A DNA stretch of 64,000 bases from Patella vulgata (taxonomy: Eukaryota; Mollusca; Gastropoda; Patellidae): NCBI RefSeq assembly GCF_932274485.2, contig NC_065881.2, positions 80,354,702 to 80,418,701 on the forward strand, written 5' to 3'. Numbering within the stretch: position 1 is the stretch's first letter; the number at the start of each line of letters is the position of its first letter. The position numbers and the translations under genes were made by a program. Shown here one piece after another: positions 11,199 to 22,402 of this stretch. Under the pieces are notes generated by a model. That model saw nothing but the letters and a program-made list of their open reading frames with translations. It was not told where the DNA came from and ran no database searches.

Positions 11199-11248
11199 AT
11201 TTTAACGTCCAATCGACACAAACTAGGTCACGTCGAGACTAACATATA
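11199..11248 (-). mobile_element. SINE-2 3'-end fragment
   Basis: AACGTCCAATCGACACAAAC, TAGGTCACGTCGAGACTAAC and ATAT match the tail of SINE-2 (compare 42310-42365) with a few differences. Confidence 0.55.
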
Positions 11249-11259
11249 TGCAACAGCAA

Positions 11260-12440
11260 ACAGCTCTTTATTCAGTGTTCTTAATTCTTACCGTGTTGTC
11301 GTTTTTCGAAACCTAGCAGCTCTTAATCCACTGTTCTTAATTCTTAGTTCTGAATACATCGTCCTTAGTTCTTCATTTGTTGCCGTATTTCGACATTTGT
11401 AAACTAAAATTAACATTTGTATCTTAAAATCAATAATTCTTGTACAAATCAGACATTTGTCACATCAGATTTGTAATCATTTATTGGGAAATAGATCGGG
11501 TTCGGTCTCTGGAATGACCTAAATTCTTCACAGCAATTTATGACAAACATGTTTTCGGAATGGGGGGTGGGTGGATATCCAGAAATTGAAGGTCGCGGAA
11601 CGCTGAAAGTCGACAGTGTTCACCATTTAGTGACGTCAATGCTTCGCATCAATGACCTCAATGCTTCATATCAAATTTGAACACACTCCGCTGGAAAAGG
11701 TTTTCAGAAGAATGAAGCAAAGGTTTAGTAATTATGAAAATTTAGTTATCTTTAAGTGTATGTGTAAAGACTCACTTGAGGAGAAATTTTGGATTTTTGT
11801 GGAATATTTAGGTGAATTGTGATACACCGACCCTCTCCTTTAAACGGGACACATGTCCAATCTTCATCTTTCTTATAAAATTAGTGGGTTTGATAGCTGA
11901 ATTATTTGTTACTGAATCAAATGACGTGTTTTCTATTTCCTGCTTGTACGCGACAAGGACTGGGGTAGCCTGTCAACCCTCGTGGGGTTTTTAGGGGTCG
12001 CCCGCTTTCATCGAATCCAAAATCTGAAAACTTGATTCGCGAGGAAGAATTCGGTGATTTCGTTTTTAATAGTGTTGTAGCAGTGGGTTAATCCATTCCG
12101 TTGTGCGAGACTTAGGCGTATAAATTTCATGATTTATATTTAGAATTTCGGGCAAATCAATCATTTAAGAAGTTAAGGGCACACGTCACATTTCCACAAT
12201 CCATTAGTGTTTAATTTTTAATACAAAATATCAAATTATATCTTGTTTATTGTTTCTTTCATGGCATTAGCTGCCGCTGCATCCAGTATCCGAAACCTGT
12301 CCTACTACAGTCTTGCCATAAACGCTTGCAAAGCTCTGCGATTTTCTGGGGTTTTTTTTCTTACAATACGTCTCCGCTCTCAACAAACAACAACCCTGCT
12401 CTACAGTCACCTGGTTTAACAGCGGACCATGGGAAGTTTT
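11260..12440. other. AT-rich intergenic stretch, no gene seen
   Basis: Small internal repeats (TTCTTAATTCTTA, ACATTTGTA) occur at 11270-11470. A worn phrase resembling the SINE-2 middle (CAACCCTCGTGGGGTTTT) lies at 11970-11990. No open frame with a known domain was found. Confidence 0.4.
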
Positions 12441-12444
12441 CATA

Positions 12445-12985
12445 TTCTTACATCTCACTTCTACCTCGTTGCCAGTGGCAACCTTTGATAAAACTTTCCT
12501 GTTTATTTCCAATACAGGCATAAAAGTATCCGTGTATTAGAAAAGAACGGTACGCTTTCCAGAAAGAATACTGTTCATTTCTGATTCACAGATACTTTTA
12601 TACAATCATTGAAAATAAGCAGGATGAAAACAGACGCCTAGAAAGTCATAAATTATATTACAAATAAATTTTAACGGACGAACCATCCGTCGATGCACAC
12701 TTCACCAGGATTGACCCAAGGAGAATTTGTGACAGCATCAAGTCACCGACTTCGTCAACCACTTCCTCCATCTTTCCATACGGAGTGCAGTGTAAAAAAA
12801 AAACCCAACACGTGACTGTTTTACGCTCAGGGTAACGCAGCAAGACGCGCGTGTAAATCCAATACTACTCAGGTCGTTTCTCCACTGGGAAATCATTCTA
12901 CCATGAAATGTAACGTTTTTGTTGGGGGCTGCCTCAACTGTCCTGATCTTCACCGATACACCTCAGTAAGTGTGCTAATAACTAC
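12445..12985. repeat. Dispersed repeat, copy 1 (copy 2 at 42625-43690)
   Basis: Shared blocks with 42625-43690 are GTTGCCAGTGGCAACCTTTG, AAAGTATCCGTGTAT, AAAATAAGCAGGATGAAAA, ACGAACCATCCGTCGATGCA, TACTACTCAGGTCG and CACCGATACACCTC with AAGTGTGCTAATAACTACTA, in the same order and direction. Length differs through insertions in copy 2. Class unknown. Confidence 0.65.
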
Positions 12986-13734
12986 TAGTAGACGGAGAGA
13001 TATAATTTCTGTTTGTCAAGTACCAAGAACAAATTGCAAAAGAATTTCTTTCACTGGAATCTAGTAAAGGGATGTCTTAAGGACTCCCAACTCAAAATTG
13101 TCCGCTGAAACCCTGTAGCGTTTTTCATAATTAGCATAAATCCAAAAGTGATATCAACGAATCGGAAAAAAGGTTATCGCGACGCCAGCAGATCATGGTG
13201 TGACATCATGACGGCATTGTGACGCAATGACGTCACACTGACGTTATTTTGACGTCAAAACACTTAGTCCGGCAGAACTATGGCTGAACCTGGAAGTTGT
13301 ACACAAAGATTTTTTTATGATTTATTTTAGAAACCTATGGTGTCCACTTTAAGAATCTGCCGATTAAAACCTGGGTCACCCTTGAGCGTTTTGAGAAATT
13401 CAAGATGGCGTCCAAGGCGGCCGTCTTTTCAAATAATCACCTATAACCCCCATACTATTTTGTCTGGGATGATAATTTTGGTGTCTAAACGTATGTTTTT
13501 GAGGCCAAGGATTACACCGAAATCATCCATTATGTTGTGGGGTGATTAGATGATAGTAAAATGCGAAATGCCAGACACTATGGCCCTTTAACTCGGTAGC
13601 GGCGGTTTGGACAATAATTATTTCACCGAACCAAACTATATATTTATGGACATAGAAGCATATGATTGATTCGATAACACTACATACACGCCTAACAGGG
13701 GGTCCAGGGCCACATGGGACGGCCCTGAAAAGAT

Positions 13735-13990
13735 GCAAAGTACTATACATTCTAAGCCACCCTAGTGCAGCTACAAGCAAGCGTACTATTGGGGCATCCG
13801 CATTTGATGAGCCACAGGAGCAATTTGACCGATTGTAATGTTCTCAATTTAGTCTCCTTAACCCGGCAATACAGTTCTGGATCAAGTTCCGGTGGATTGC
13901 GATCTTCCAGTGAACGCCAAACAATAGCATGGTGGTGACATCGTTTTACTTTCCATACGAATGCATCATTCGTTGGAGCAAGACTACATG
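13735..13990 (-). pseudogene. Cys-rich tail fragment in left arm of the foldback element
   Basis: One minus-strand frame reads TFKPCSLAPTNDAFVWKVKR, then HHHAIVWRSLED, PPELDPELY, LLLWLIKCGCP, STLACSC and, after a break, LECIVLC. The pattern (L-x-P-T-x-x-A, H-x-A-x-x-W, then spaced CxC pairs) resembles uncharacterised cysteine-tailed proteins that I believe are common in aquatic invertebrate genomes. I cannot name it. A stop lies before LECIVLC, so this is a remnant. Confidence 0.45.
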
Positions 13991-14069
13991 GTTTAAATGT
14001 GGATGGTGACGATTATTTCCAGTTTGCAAGAGCTCTGTCCATAACAAGCTGACAAGAATCACGTCACAA

Positions 14070-14142
14070 TTGAATCACCAATCAAAGAAGAAACAACCGT
14101 TGACATTGGAATCACCAATCAAAGAAGAAACAACCGTTGACA
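14070..14142. repeat. Short tandem duplication (about 42 bp)
   Basis: GAATCACCAATCAAAGAAG followed by AAACAACCGTTGACAT occurs twice in a row inside the foldback element. Confidence 0.8.
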
Positions 14143-14344
14143 TGTCAATTATCATTGGAATCTTGTCAGCCCATACTCTTAGTCGATATGACACGGTTGC
14201 GTGCTGCTACAGGCCACTGTACATGTATTTATGTCAGCTTGTTACGGACAGAGTTCTAGCGAATCGATGCCTGAAACACGCTGGTAGATATGAACATCTA
14301 AAAGTCATCATCCCAACTCAAACATGGTAGTTTTACTCAATGAA

Positions 14345-14580
14345 TCAATGAATCATTTACAGGGAACGTAAAAAGAGCTGGGTGAAGGATACTAAATTGA
14401 TAACACTACAACCGGCCAACTTGCTCCGGGGTCTGTCATGTGTCTCATCAGATACGGATACAAGAATGACACCTCATGCAGTACGCTTGCTTGTAGATGC
14501 ACTACGGATGGCTTAGAATGTATAGTATTTTGTGCTTGTACTGTCTTAGGTTGCAGCCAGAAATACGACCAAAGGATTAA
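14345..14580 (+). pseudogene. Cys-rich tail fragment in right arm of the foldback element
   Basis: The plus strand reads IDNTTTGQLAPGSVMCLIRY, then KNDTSCSTLACRCTTDGLEC and IVFC. It is the inverted partner of the fragment at 13735-13990 and keeps the part with spaced cysteines in a single open frame. It lacks the upstream part. Together with its partner it shows that the arms carried the 3' end of the same gene. Confidence 0.45.
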
Positions 14581-15064
14581 ACTGAATATTGCCTAGTTTT
14601 GTGGGGGTTATTTTCGTGTTTTGTGGGAAGAATTTGTTTAAATGTTCACAAAACAGCTTGTGCCCCCCTTTTCAGGGCCGGCCCATGTGGCCCTGGAGCC
14701 CCTAATCGGCATGTGTGTGATGTTATCACATCACTCGTATGCTCCTTTATCCAGAAATATGTAGTTTGTCTCTGGATATAGTTTGGTTTGGTGAAATAAT
14801 GGCCCATATTGCCTGGCATTTTAGATTTTACTACCATCTAATCAGCCCACAACATAATGAATGATTTCAGTGTATTCCTTGACGCGAGTAACATACGTTT
14901 AGACCCCAAAATTATCGTCCTAGAATAAATACTATGGGAGTTATGGGGGATTATTTGAAATGGCGGCCGTCTAGGACGCCATCTTGAATTTCGCAAAACG
15001 CTCAAGGGTGGTAGAGTCTGAAAGAGGACACCATAGACTACTAAAAACAATCCTAAAAAAAACT

Positions 15065-15262
15065 TTATAGGCAATTTCCAGATTCACTCGAAATATTGAG
15101 GTTTGGCGACCGGACAAACTGCTTTGATACCGAATAAGCGGGTTTGACGTGAGTTCGGTGAAGCCGAGCAGCCTGATTGATTACATTCGATCCCTTGGTG
15201 GGGAGCTTGACAACATCCCCACCATTATTTAGGTTATTGTCGCAAATTATGCACGTATCCAT
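15065..15262 (-). pseudogene. Exon-like block with CxxC motif (MDTCIICDNN), copy 1
   Basis: The open minus-strand frame starts MDTCIICDNNLNNGGDVVKL and goes on PTKGSNVINQAARL. A CxxC pair, a glycine-rich turn, then KGSNVINQAA resembles the N-terminal block of the same uncharacterised cysteine-rich invertebrate proteins. It may be a first coding exon. Two further copies follow at 15664-15712 and 15810-15869. Whether any is transcribed is unknown. Confidence 0.45.
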
Positions 15263-15965
15263 GGCGAAATACGGCTCTTTTCACAATATTAGCAAAAAAA
15301 AGTTTCAAATATCTGAGGAAACTGGATTGCCAAGCCAATCACCAGAGCTTAACACAATGGTTCTGAACCCTTTTTTGCCAACGGCACACCTTGGAACACA
15401 TGGCTAAATATATATGAAAAATATTTGAATTTTGCAAATTAAAACATGGCAAGTCACAGACGGCATACAACCGTAGACACAGACTAGTCATAGACAAATA
15501 GAATGACTCAATTAAATTTAAAAAAAAACCCCGCAGCTATGAACTTACCAGTGAATACTCGTTTGCAATCACGTGGTTTTTCCAATTTTCTTAGTGTGTC
15601 GTTCAAAATTTCGCGGCTCACGTATCAAGATGTCGCGGCATACCTGGTCGAAAATCACTGGCTTAACAACATCCCCACTATTATCTAGGTTATATCCGCC
15701 AATTATGCACGTATCCATGGCGAAATACAACTCTTTTCACAAAATTAGCAAAAGAAAGTTTCAAATATCTGGGGAAAACCCAGACTGGATTCCAAGCCAA
15801 TCACAAGAGCTTGACAACATCCCCACCATTATTTAGGTTATTCCCGCAAATTATGCACGTATCCATGGCGAAATACGACTCTTTTCACACAATTAGCAAA
15901 AGAAAGTTTCAAATATCTGGGGAAAACCCAGACTGGATTCTAAGCCAATCACCAGATTTGATTCC
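15195..15965. repeat. Three direct copies of an exon-like block plus flank
   Basis: The block AACATCCCCACCATTATTTA, then GCACGTATCCATGGCGAAATAC, CTCTTTTCACA and AAGTTTCAAATATCTG recurs at about 15210, 15667 and 15815, with AGCCAATCACCAGA after each. On the minus strand each copy encodes MDTCII and the following residues; the second copy has lost the second cysteine of the pair (CIIG). Copies two and three are only about 150 bp apart. Confidence 0.7.
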
Positions 15966-16554
15966 AGTCCAATCAGTCAGTGTCACAAAAACAAACTAGG
16001 TCACAGCCCGCCTATTCTCTAAGACATCAGAACTCACGTCAAACCCGCTTATTCAGTATCAAAGCAGTGTTTTGACGTCAGAATAACGGCAGTGTAACGT
16101 CAGGGCGTCACACCATGATCTGCTAGCGATGTGATAATTTTATCACTTTTGTATCTAATGATAAAACATTTATGGCTCTAAAACGAGCCGTTTCCAAGAT
16201 ATGGAGGTCAGAAAGTCCAATTGGCGGCCATTTTGGATTTATGCTAATTATGAAAAACGCTACAGGGTTTCAGCGGACAATTTTGAGTTGGGAGTCCTTT
16301 AGACATCCCTTTACTAGATTCCAGTGAAAGAAATTCTTTTGCAATTTGTTCTCGGTAGTTTTTTATTTCTCTCCCTCTATAGGTACAGTTTTAAATGTTG
16401 GAACACACATCAAATCTAGCAATTCGATGTGCCTTTAACTGGACATCATGTTACACCAAACAGAAAATAGAGTGAGTTCAATTCATGTCTAAACGCAATC
16501 AAATATATTATTCAATGACTTGTTTCTTTAGCATACGTCTACCCTTTTCTTGTT

Positions 16555-16665
16555 GATCTCTTTATAAAGCGCAGCATTTTCCTTTGTCGGGCACTCTAAA
16601 AACAAGAAGGAAAACAAGAGATGTTCTTCATGGAATTATCGCTCTTTTATTCAAAGATAAATGTT
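16555..16665 (+). pseudogene. Decayed promoter and exon 1 of the FAMeT-PAN family
   Basis: TTTATAAAGCGCAGCATTTTCC, TTTGTCGGGCACTCTAAAAA and AAGGAAAA match the promoter region of gene A, followed by ATGTTCTTCATGGAATTATC and GCTCTTTTATTCAAAGATAAATG in place of exon 1. Several bases are lost, the frame is broken and the donor GT is changed. No exon 2 or 3 follows within several kb. It is an old orphan. Confidence 0.65.
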
Positions 16666-17094
16666 TAAAATCTTAGATTTATTTCCAACAATATATTAGA
16701 TTTCAACCTATTAACCAGTGTTAGCGAAAGAAAATTTAGAAATACACAAATCGGAGAAGGACTTTCATTAGACGCAAGTCTGCTTGGGAGATGTACTCGT
16801 GGGATGTGTTGGCTATATTCCTCCAATAAATACTAGCTATAATAACTTAGATATGTTTAATGCATTTGGGGTCATTTCTGGGGCAGTTTGCACCACATGA
16901 GTTCCACAAGATATTGGACTTGTAGAAATAATTACAGTCCACAAGATTTTCGATTTAGAATTTAATTTTGATAAAGTGTTTTGGTCTGTGGTCCTTATTG
17001 GACTTATAAGTCCTTATATAAAAAACAACTAAACAAGGCGTTTTTACGGTCAAAAGGAGGTAACTCTGTTTAGTATTCAACAATAATATGCCCA

Positions 17095-17520
17095 TTGATT
17101 TCAATGTTCAATGACTGTAACATCACAGGCTGTAGCTTTTTGTTCAACTATCCGTTGTTTCCAATCTTTATAGGCTCATAGGACACGACGTTTGGCAATT
17201 TTCTCATTGGGGTAGAATGGGGGGTGGGGGGTAACCGTTTAGATTTTTTGCTACGGGGATTTGATGTTGACTGGAATCGAAATCTCACTTCCGACACAAT
17301 GAATTGCAAATTTATTTGCTCATTGACTTCAATGTTAAATGGCTGTAACATCACAGACTGTAGCTTTTTGCTCAACATTCCGTTGGTTCCAATCTTTATA
17401 GGCTCATAGGGGACCGCATTTGGCAATCTTCTCATAGGGGGTTGAAGGTTTAGAATTTTTGCTACCGGAATTGAAGTTGACTGGGGTCAAAATCTCACTT
17501 CCGACACATTGACTGCTCCG
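17095..17520. repeat. Tandem duplication, unit about 230 bp
   Basis: TTCAATGTTCAATGACTGTA, ACATCACAGGCTGTAGC, CCAATCTTTATAGGCTCATA and CTCACTTCCGACACA appear twice in the same order (17098-17300 and 17328-17510) with moderate divergence. The open frames across it come from the repeat and have no known domain. Confidence 0.75.
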
Positions 17521-17529
17521 CAGAAAGCC

Positions 17530-18365
17530 ATTTTACACCCCCTATCCCTCCGCTGTAATATCATCAGTATTATCCAAAACTGCTATGAAATTGCAACTTT
17601 GATCCCCTGAATCAAATTTTAGACCTAAAAGTCAAACAAAAAATGCTGCAAGAGGGGAGAAAAAAATAAGGGAAAAATTGTTTATTTATAACTCGCATTA
17701 CATTCGTCCACATAGGGGGGCATAATTACTAGTCTTAGTCCAACCGCGCCTGCTGGAAGACCTCGTAAGGGTAAATTGCTTCGCTATAAGTACTACAGGG
17801 TTTGTTTGTAGATAATAGTGTTTAACACACGTCAGTCACTTTAAGACAAATTTTGAACGCCAGTCTCGGCTTTATAATTTTGGCTTAGATCATTATACGA
17901 CAGTTTATTTTCTATAGTTTTTCCGGAGGTAGAATAGCAAGTGCAGCATGTACTCATTATTTGGAACGAGGAATGGGGGAAATTGTTGTCTGCCATCAAC
18001 AGTTATTGTGGCCGTATTGGATACCCCATCTTTTGCACAATGAGATATTTTAGAGATGTTTAAAACCATTTTGATATTATTTTGTATTTTATGCTTTCGT
18101 ATATTTTTATAATTTCATTTCCCTGATGGAAAATTATTGTTATTTATTTTGCCAAGTACTGTTATTAGTTTATGTAATTAAAGAGGCAAATGCTTTCTTA
18201 TCTGCAAAACATAGCCATTCCAGAGCAGGGGGATACAATATCTTTTAAACTTTATTTTAATACAAGGCTTAGCAAATCACTTGCTGTAGCCAACATAGGT
18301 ACATCGAATATATAATATGATGATTATTCCACAACAGATAAGTAATATATGGAACATAATTATAA
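17530..18365. other. AT-rich stretch, nothing firmly recognised
   Basis: A short plus-strand phrase, AGRPRKGKLLRYKYYR near 17745-17800, looks like an AT hook but has no supporting frame around it. Confidence 0.3.
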
Positions 18366-18749
18366 TATACTCTTTAAAACAAGTAGGGGATATTCAGAAA
18401 CAATACAAAACTGCGGAAATGCACTGCTGTTTTTACTAGAGGTAACCAGTGTATGTTAATAACAGGCCAATTGCCTACACATGAACATAAAAAGTTCATA
18501 TCTGACGGGCATATTTTACTCGCAAAGAAATACACCGTCAAAAGTGAAAATGGACGTTTTTGATTTTTGTCTTAATAATGAGTAATTGCTTCACCAAGCC
18601 TCAAACATTCAGCAATTCGTCGTGGCATGCGGGATGCGCCCATGGAGGTGTATATATTGACTAGAGTGTATGGTGGTCACGTGCCGACTATGGAGGTCGG
18701 CAGCCATTTTACAACCGGGAAGATTTAGCCTACGTTGGCATATATCAAC

Positions 18750-18824
18750 ATGCCGGAGAGCTGTTGTTGTTTTGGTTAATTCAATGTCAGGCGAAAAGGG
18801 AGTGGATTATCATTTCATAAGTAG
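18750..18824 (+). pseudogene. THAP-domain first exon remnant
   Basis: ATG at 18750 opens MPESCCCFG, then after a stop the same frame has FNVRRKGSGLSFHK, and a GTAAG donor follows at 18825. THAP zinc fingers often begin MPxxCCVxGCxNRRxKGSGLSF and have an intron nearby, so the match is good in spacing. The cysteine expected after FG is lost and replaced by a stop. It is the DNA-binding start of a P-type transposase or of a host THAP gene carried by the element. Confidence 0.55.
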
Positions 18825-20231
18825 GTAAGATATATTATAAGTGAAATAGTGATCTAATAGATATAGTATAATCATGATAATTGTGTAAAATAATTTAATA
18901 AACACGGCGAGAAGAAGTCGAACACTGGAACTACTGGAAGTTTGAGGCCGGAAACCGGGCGGGTCTATATTATTAGTACTGATACTTTTATTATGTAATA
19001 ATTACAAGGTCCGTGCGTTCAGCGAACTTCAAAATTAATGTATATTTAATTATTGTGGAAATTGCGCATATTATATATATATAGCCTATACACACATTTT
19101 GCAGTGTACGGAAAATATCGCGGGGAGTAAGTCTACTTATTGGAGTGGAGTGATTAGTCACAGACATGCACTCACTGGCCAGTAGTTGCTTTGCTATCGG
19201 TTAGTTTTACTCCCTCGGATTTTATTAATTAGGCCGACATTCATTATGTACACAGATGTACAGTATAAAGTGAAAGTTTCTTGCAATATTTATGTTTCTT
19301 TTTTTTTCTTCTTCTGAAAACCCGCTTAAAACCCCCGAACTAGTTAAAAAAATAAAAAATGGTTAATAATAATAAGTAATCTTGATAACTTCAGTCCCAG
19401 TCAAATTTTGTAAACAAAAATAGGCCTAATGATAATGATATTGTTTTTTAATCGCTGCTACTACGGAAATCTAATTAAGTATGATTAGGTTAGTCTTATT
19501 TTTTTGTAAAATTTAATATACCGCCGTATTTTACAGAAAGAAAAATCAGACACCAGATCATGAAAATTGAAAACCATATAGGCCTACTATAGATATAAGG
19601 CCTTGCTAGGCGTGTTTATATTTTCCTTTTTTTTTAAAAAAATATTTCCAATCGGCATCAGATATTATTCTACTGGTAAATGATAGAAGTCATAGATTAT
19701 TTTTAAAATCGATTTTATTTCATTACATTATATAGATGTTTAGTTATCTGTCGTCCTTTCATGTCAAATCGTCCAACTGAACAAATTATTTAGATCTATC
19801 CAAAATAAAGTTTTATGTGAACTACCGAGGAGCAATGTTCAAAATTTTGCTGAACACTTTATAGATCTGGACATTCGAGGACTTTCACTGTGCTCAATAA
19901 AATAAACATGATTTCGTCAGTTCTGCATTACAATTTACACCATGGATGGTGACCATGCCACGGTATTCATCATCATGATGATTATGATACGAGTTATTCT
20001 TAATAATAAAGCCCCAAAAATATGCCAGTTGACCAAAACGATTTTGTTTTTAGGACAGTAAGGTAAGACCTTTCAATCATCATTTTTTTGGTTGATATTG
20101 TTGAATTAGAACTGCTTTTTTAATGGGCTTGTCCACCCTCCGTAGTCTATTTGCCTTTGTTTACATAGCGTTCATGCGGGCACTTCCGTGATTCTTTCCC
20201 GGTTGAAACATGGCGGCCAGTCTCCAGTGAC

Positions 20232-20672
20232 GGCCCACGGCCACTCGGCAAAACTCAACAGATTCCAGTACCCTACATCTAATCTCGGCTGTATGACCAA
20301 GTCCGCCATTAGAACTATTTTCAAGTTCCTGGATTACAATGGCGTTGTCCATGACGACTAATGACGTCATTGATGACGACGTATTTGAAGAATGTTTTAT
20401 CATACAAAATTTTCAAAGTTTGAAGCTGTTTTTCTTTCAAGTTTATCCGATTTTCTTTAGACAATGACAAATTTGCACTGAAAATTCTACACACTCTTCG
20501 AACGACGCAATTTTGGGAACTTCTTTCTGAACTCAGGCAAGTTTCCCTTATAAGTAAACCGGTGCCGCATCGCAAATGTATAGGCGTAGGTGCATATCAC
20601 TTACTGTCATACAGCCGAGGCTAGATGTAGGGTTCCGGAATCTGCCGAGGTTTGCCGAGTGGGCCCACGGCG
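20232..20672. repeat. Inverted repeat inside the P-like element
   Basis: GGCCACTCGGCAAAACTCAA, CAGATTCCAGTACCCTACAT and CTCGGCTGTATGACC at 20237-20300 are repeated in reverse at 20608-20670. The middle holds a minus-strand open frame (20321-20575) without a firm match. This is probably a subterminal duplication of the element's right end. Confidence 0.65.
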
Positions 20673-20959
20673 TTAACGTTACGTCAATGGGGATCACTTG
20701 ACCACAATACACTCTAGTCAATATATACACCTATATGCATGCGCCTAACCAACCGTCCAATCACGATTTGGGGCAATCTGACCCAGTCCTCTTGCTGTGC
20801 CACGGCCAATTCTTGCAGTGTTGGACGTCTCCCGATCAAATTAAACATAACACACTAAAGCAAAGATAAGCTAAACAGTAAATCTTATGCAAGAACCGAT
20901 AGGAAGCAAACAAGGATAGATAAACCAGCACCCTACTTTTGTTTGAAGAATATAGAATA

Positions 20960-22300
20960 AAAATGAATAATAAATAAAAATGAATAAAAAGTAAAATATA
21001 TAATCAATATATATAGTTGTCACAAAGATAATACAAAGGTATATACAAAAAAGTTCTCAATAGGCTTTAGTGTCATTTTTGGTGTTTAATAATCTATGTA
21101 TGAATGTAGCGCATTGTCCAAAATCTTGTCATTGACTGTATTAACTATTTTGTAAATTGTATCCATGTGTCTCATTGTGAGATCTGAATAAATATTATAT
21201 ATTTACGATTTTCTACATGAAGCCGACTGAGATGACATTTCTAAGATAGTTTTCATTTATTTCATTGAAAATTTTAATCTTTTACAATAATACTTCATTT
21301 TTACAATATAAAAAAGAGAAATTGTTGGCTAAATTTTGGAAAATTAAAGGTGCAATATTTAAGATTAGATAAAGTGTTGGCCTTTCCAAAATTAGATAAA
21401 GTGTTGGCCGTTCCAAAATTGTTAATTCCTAACTAAAATATGCAAAATTTCATTCAAATTACTTTATTTTAAGCGACGTTATCACTGTTTGAAGTTTTGA
21501 TATCAACGAGATTCAGCCTCGCGTCACCATTTTTAAATTAAATCAATACATGGCGATGGTATTTTAATCCGTTTACATCTGTGCCATCCGATTGTCCAGA
21601 AAGTTGATTATAGGCTTGTCATGTGAATAAATGTCTAAATAACAATTGATATAACATATGAAGCCAATAGGCAGGTTTAGCTCTAACATAATGGATCTTT
21701 AATGTTCAAACCTCAGTGATTTCGAGCCATGATGCACTGTGCATTCCTATCATTCTGGCTATATACTAACAAATTGCATTAAAAACCGTGCCTTAAAGAA
21801 TTTTTGCCGAAAAACAATGTAGAAAAGCCCTTTTTCAAAATTATGCGAAATATTCTTTTTAAAATTATGCGAAAAGCCGTATATAAATTAAGCAAAACGC
21901 CATTCTAACAATTATGCGAAAAAACATTTTAAATTTATGCGAAAAAAAAAAACCATTTTAAAAAATGCGAAAATGTAAATTTTGAGAATGTCCAAGCCAG
22001 AACATTTCAATTGTTTATCCTTAAAATCTAATTCTAAGCAAAAGGTTAACTTATATGATTTAGTGTTTAAAGTCTCGCCACATTATATTTAATGTTAAAT
22101 CTATTCTATCAGAGAAGGGAGGAAGCTGAAAGTCCGTAAACCTTGTATGATTTTTATATGACTTATAGTCAACTTCAATGTTAAATCTGTTCTATGCCAG
22201 CCTAGAACATTCCGAAGATCTTAAATTTATTTGCTTTAAAATATAATTTTAAGTCTAGGGTTAACCTGTTTCTTTATGTTCTAGACTGCGATGATTTAGA
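20960..22300. repeat. AT-rich region with degenerate direct repeats
   Basis: A block at 21420-21700 (TGTTTGAAGTTTTGAT, GTCATGTGAATAAATGTCTA) returns at 22480-22755. A second pair (AGAACATT, AATTCTAAG / AATTTTAAGTC, GGTTAAC) lies at 21990-22050 and 22195-22265. At 21790-21975 there is an irregular minisatellite based on AATTATGCGAAAA. At 21360-21415 GATTAGATAAAGTGTTGGCC is doubled. No gene is seen. Confidence 0.55.
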
Positions 22301-22402
22301 CAAGTGGTAATTCTCTCCAATGTTTAATCCATGACATGCGTTGATCTAGATTAGTGGTGATTCTCTCCAATGTTTAATCCATGACATGCGTTGATCTTAA
22401 AG
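22280..22402. repeat. Tandem duplication, 59-bp unit
   Basis: GTGGTAATTCTCTCCAATGT, then TTAATCCATGACATGCGTTG and ATCT, occurs twice in a row with one or two changes. Confidence 0.8.

Larger units (their letters stand above)
12988..16385. mobile_element. Large foldback element (about 3.4 kb) with pieces of a cysteine-rich gene
   Basis: Outer arms match in reverse: 13003-13155 against 16240-16365, including AACAAATTGCAAAAGAATTT and GAAACCCTGTAGCG. Inner arms match in reverse too: 13320-13800 against 14480-15060. Inside lie remnants of a gene with CxxC and Cys-rich motifs, three copies of a short exon-like block and small tandem duplications. No transposase was recognised. It could be a non-autonomous DNA transposon that captured gene pieces, or a rearranged autonomous one. 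Exact ends and target duplication were not settled. Confidence 0.6.
18642..20738. mobile_element. P-like (THAP-containing) DNA element inserted in the Tc1
   Basis: The ends share the inverted sequence GGTGTATATATTGACTAGAG followed by TGTAT and GTGGTCA. The flanks are ATGCGCCC (18634-18641) and ATGCGCCT (20739-20746), an 8-bp target duplication with one mismatch, as made by P and hAT elements. A THAP-like exon near the left end favours the P group. About 2.1 kb, no long transposase frame found, so it is deleted or decayed. Confidence 0.6.
18369..20953 (-). mobile_element. Internally deleted Tc1-like element, host of a nested insertion
   Basis: The left end TATACTCTTTAAAACAAGTA with GGGGATATTCAG and the right end CCCTACTTTTGTTTGAAGAA with TATA are inverted repeats of the Tc1 type seen at 41373. 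On the minus strand the right part encodes RPTLQELAVAQQEDWVRLPQ and IGRLVRRM; the left part encodes MPRRIAECLRLGEAITHY and a stop, the C-terminus of a transposase. Most of the transposase gene is deleted, and the 5' untranslated end joins directly to its last quarter. A 2.1-kb element is inserted within the coding remnant. Confidence 0.75.

Noticed and set aside
17735-17800. AT-hook-like phrase AGRPRKGKLLRYK
   Set aside because: Very short, with stops on both sides and no exon signals.
20321-20575. Helicase-like phrase LKEKQLQTLKILYDKTFF on the minus strand
   Set aside because: Only one weak motif, with no ATP-binding loop after it, inside an inverted repeat of a transposon.
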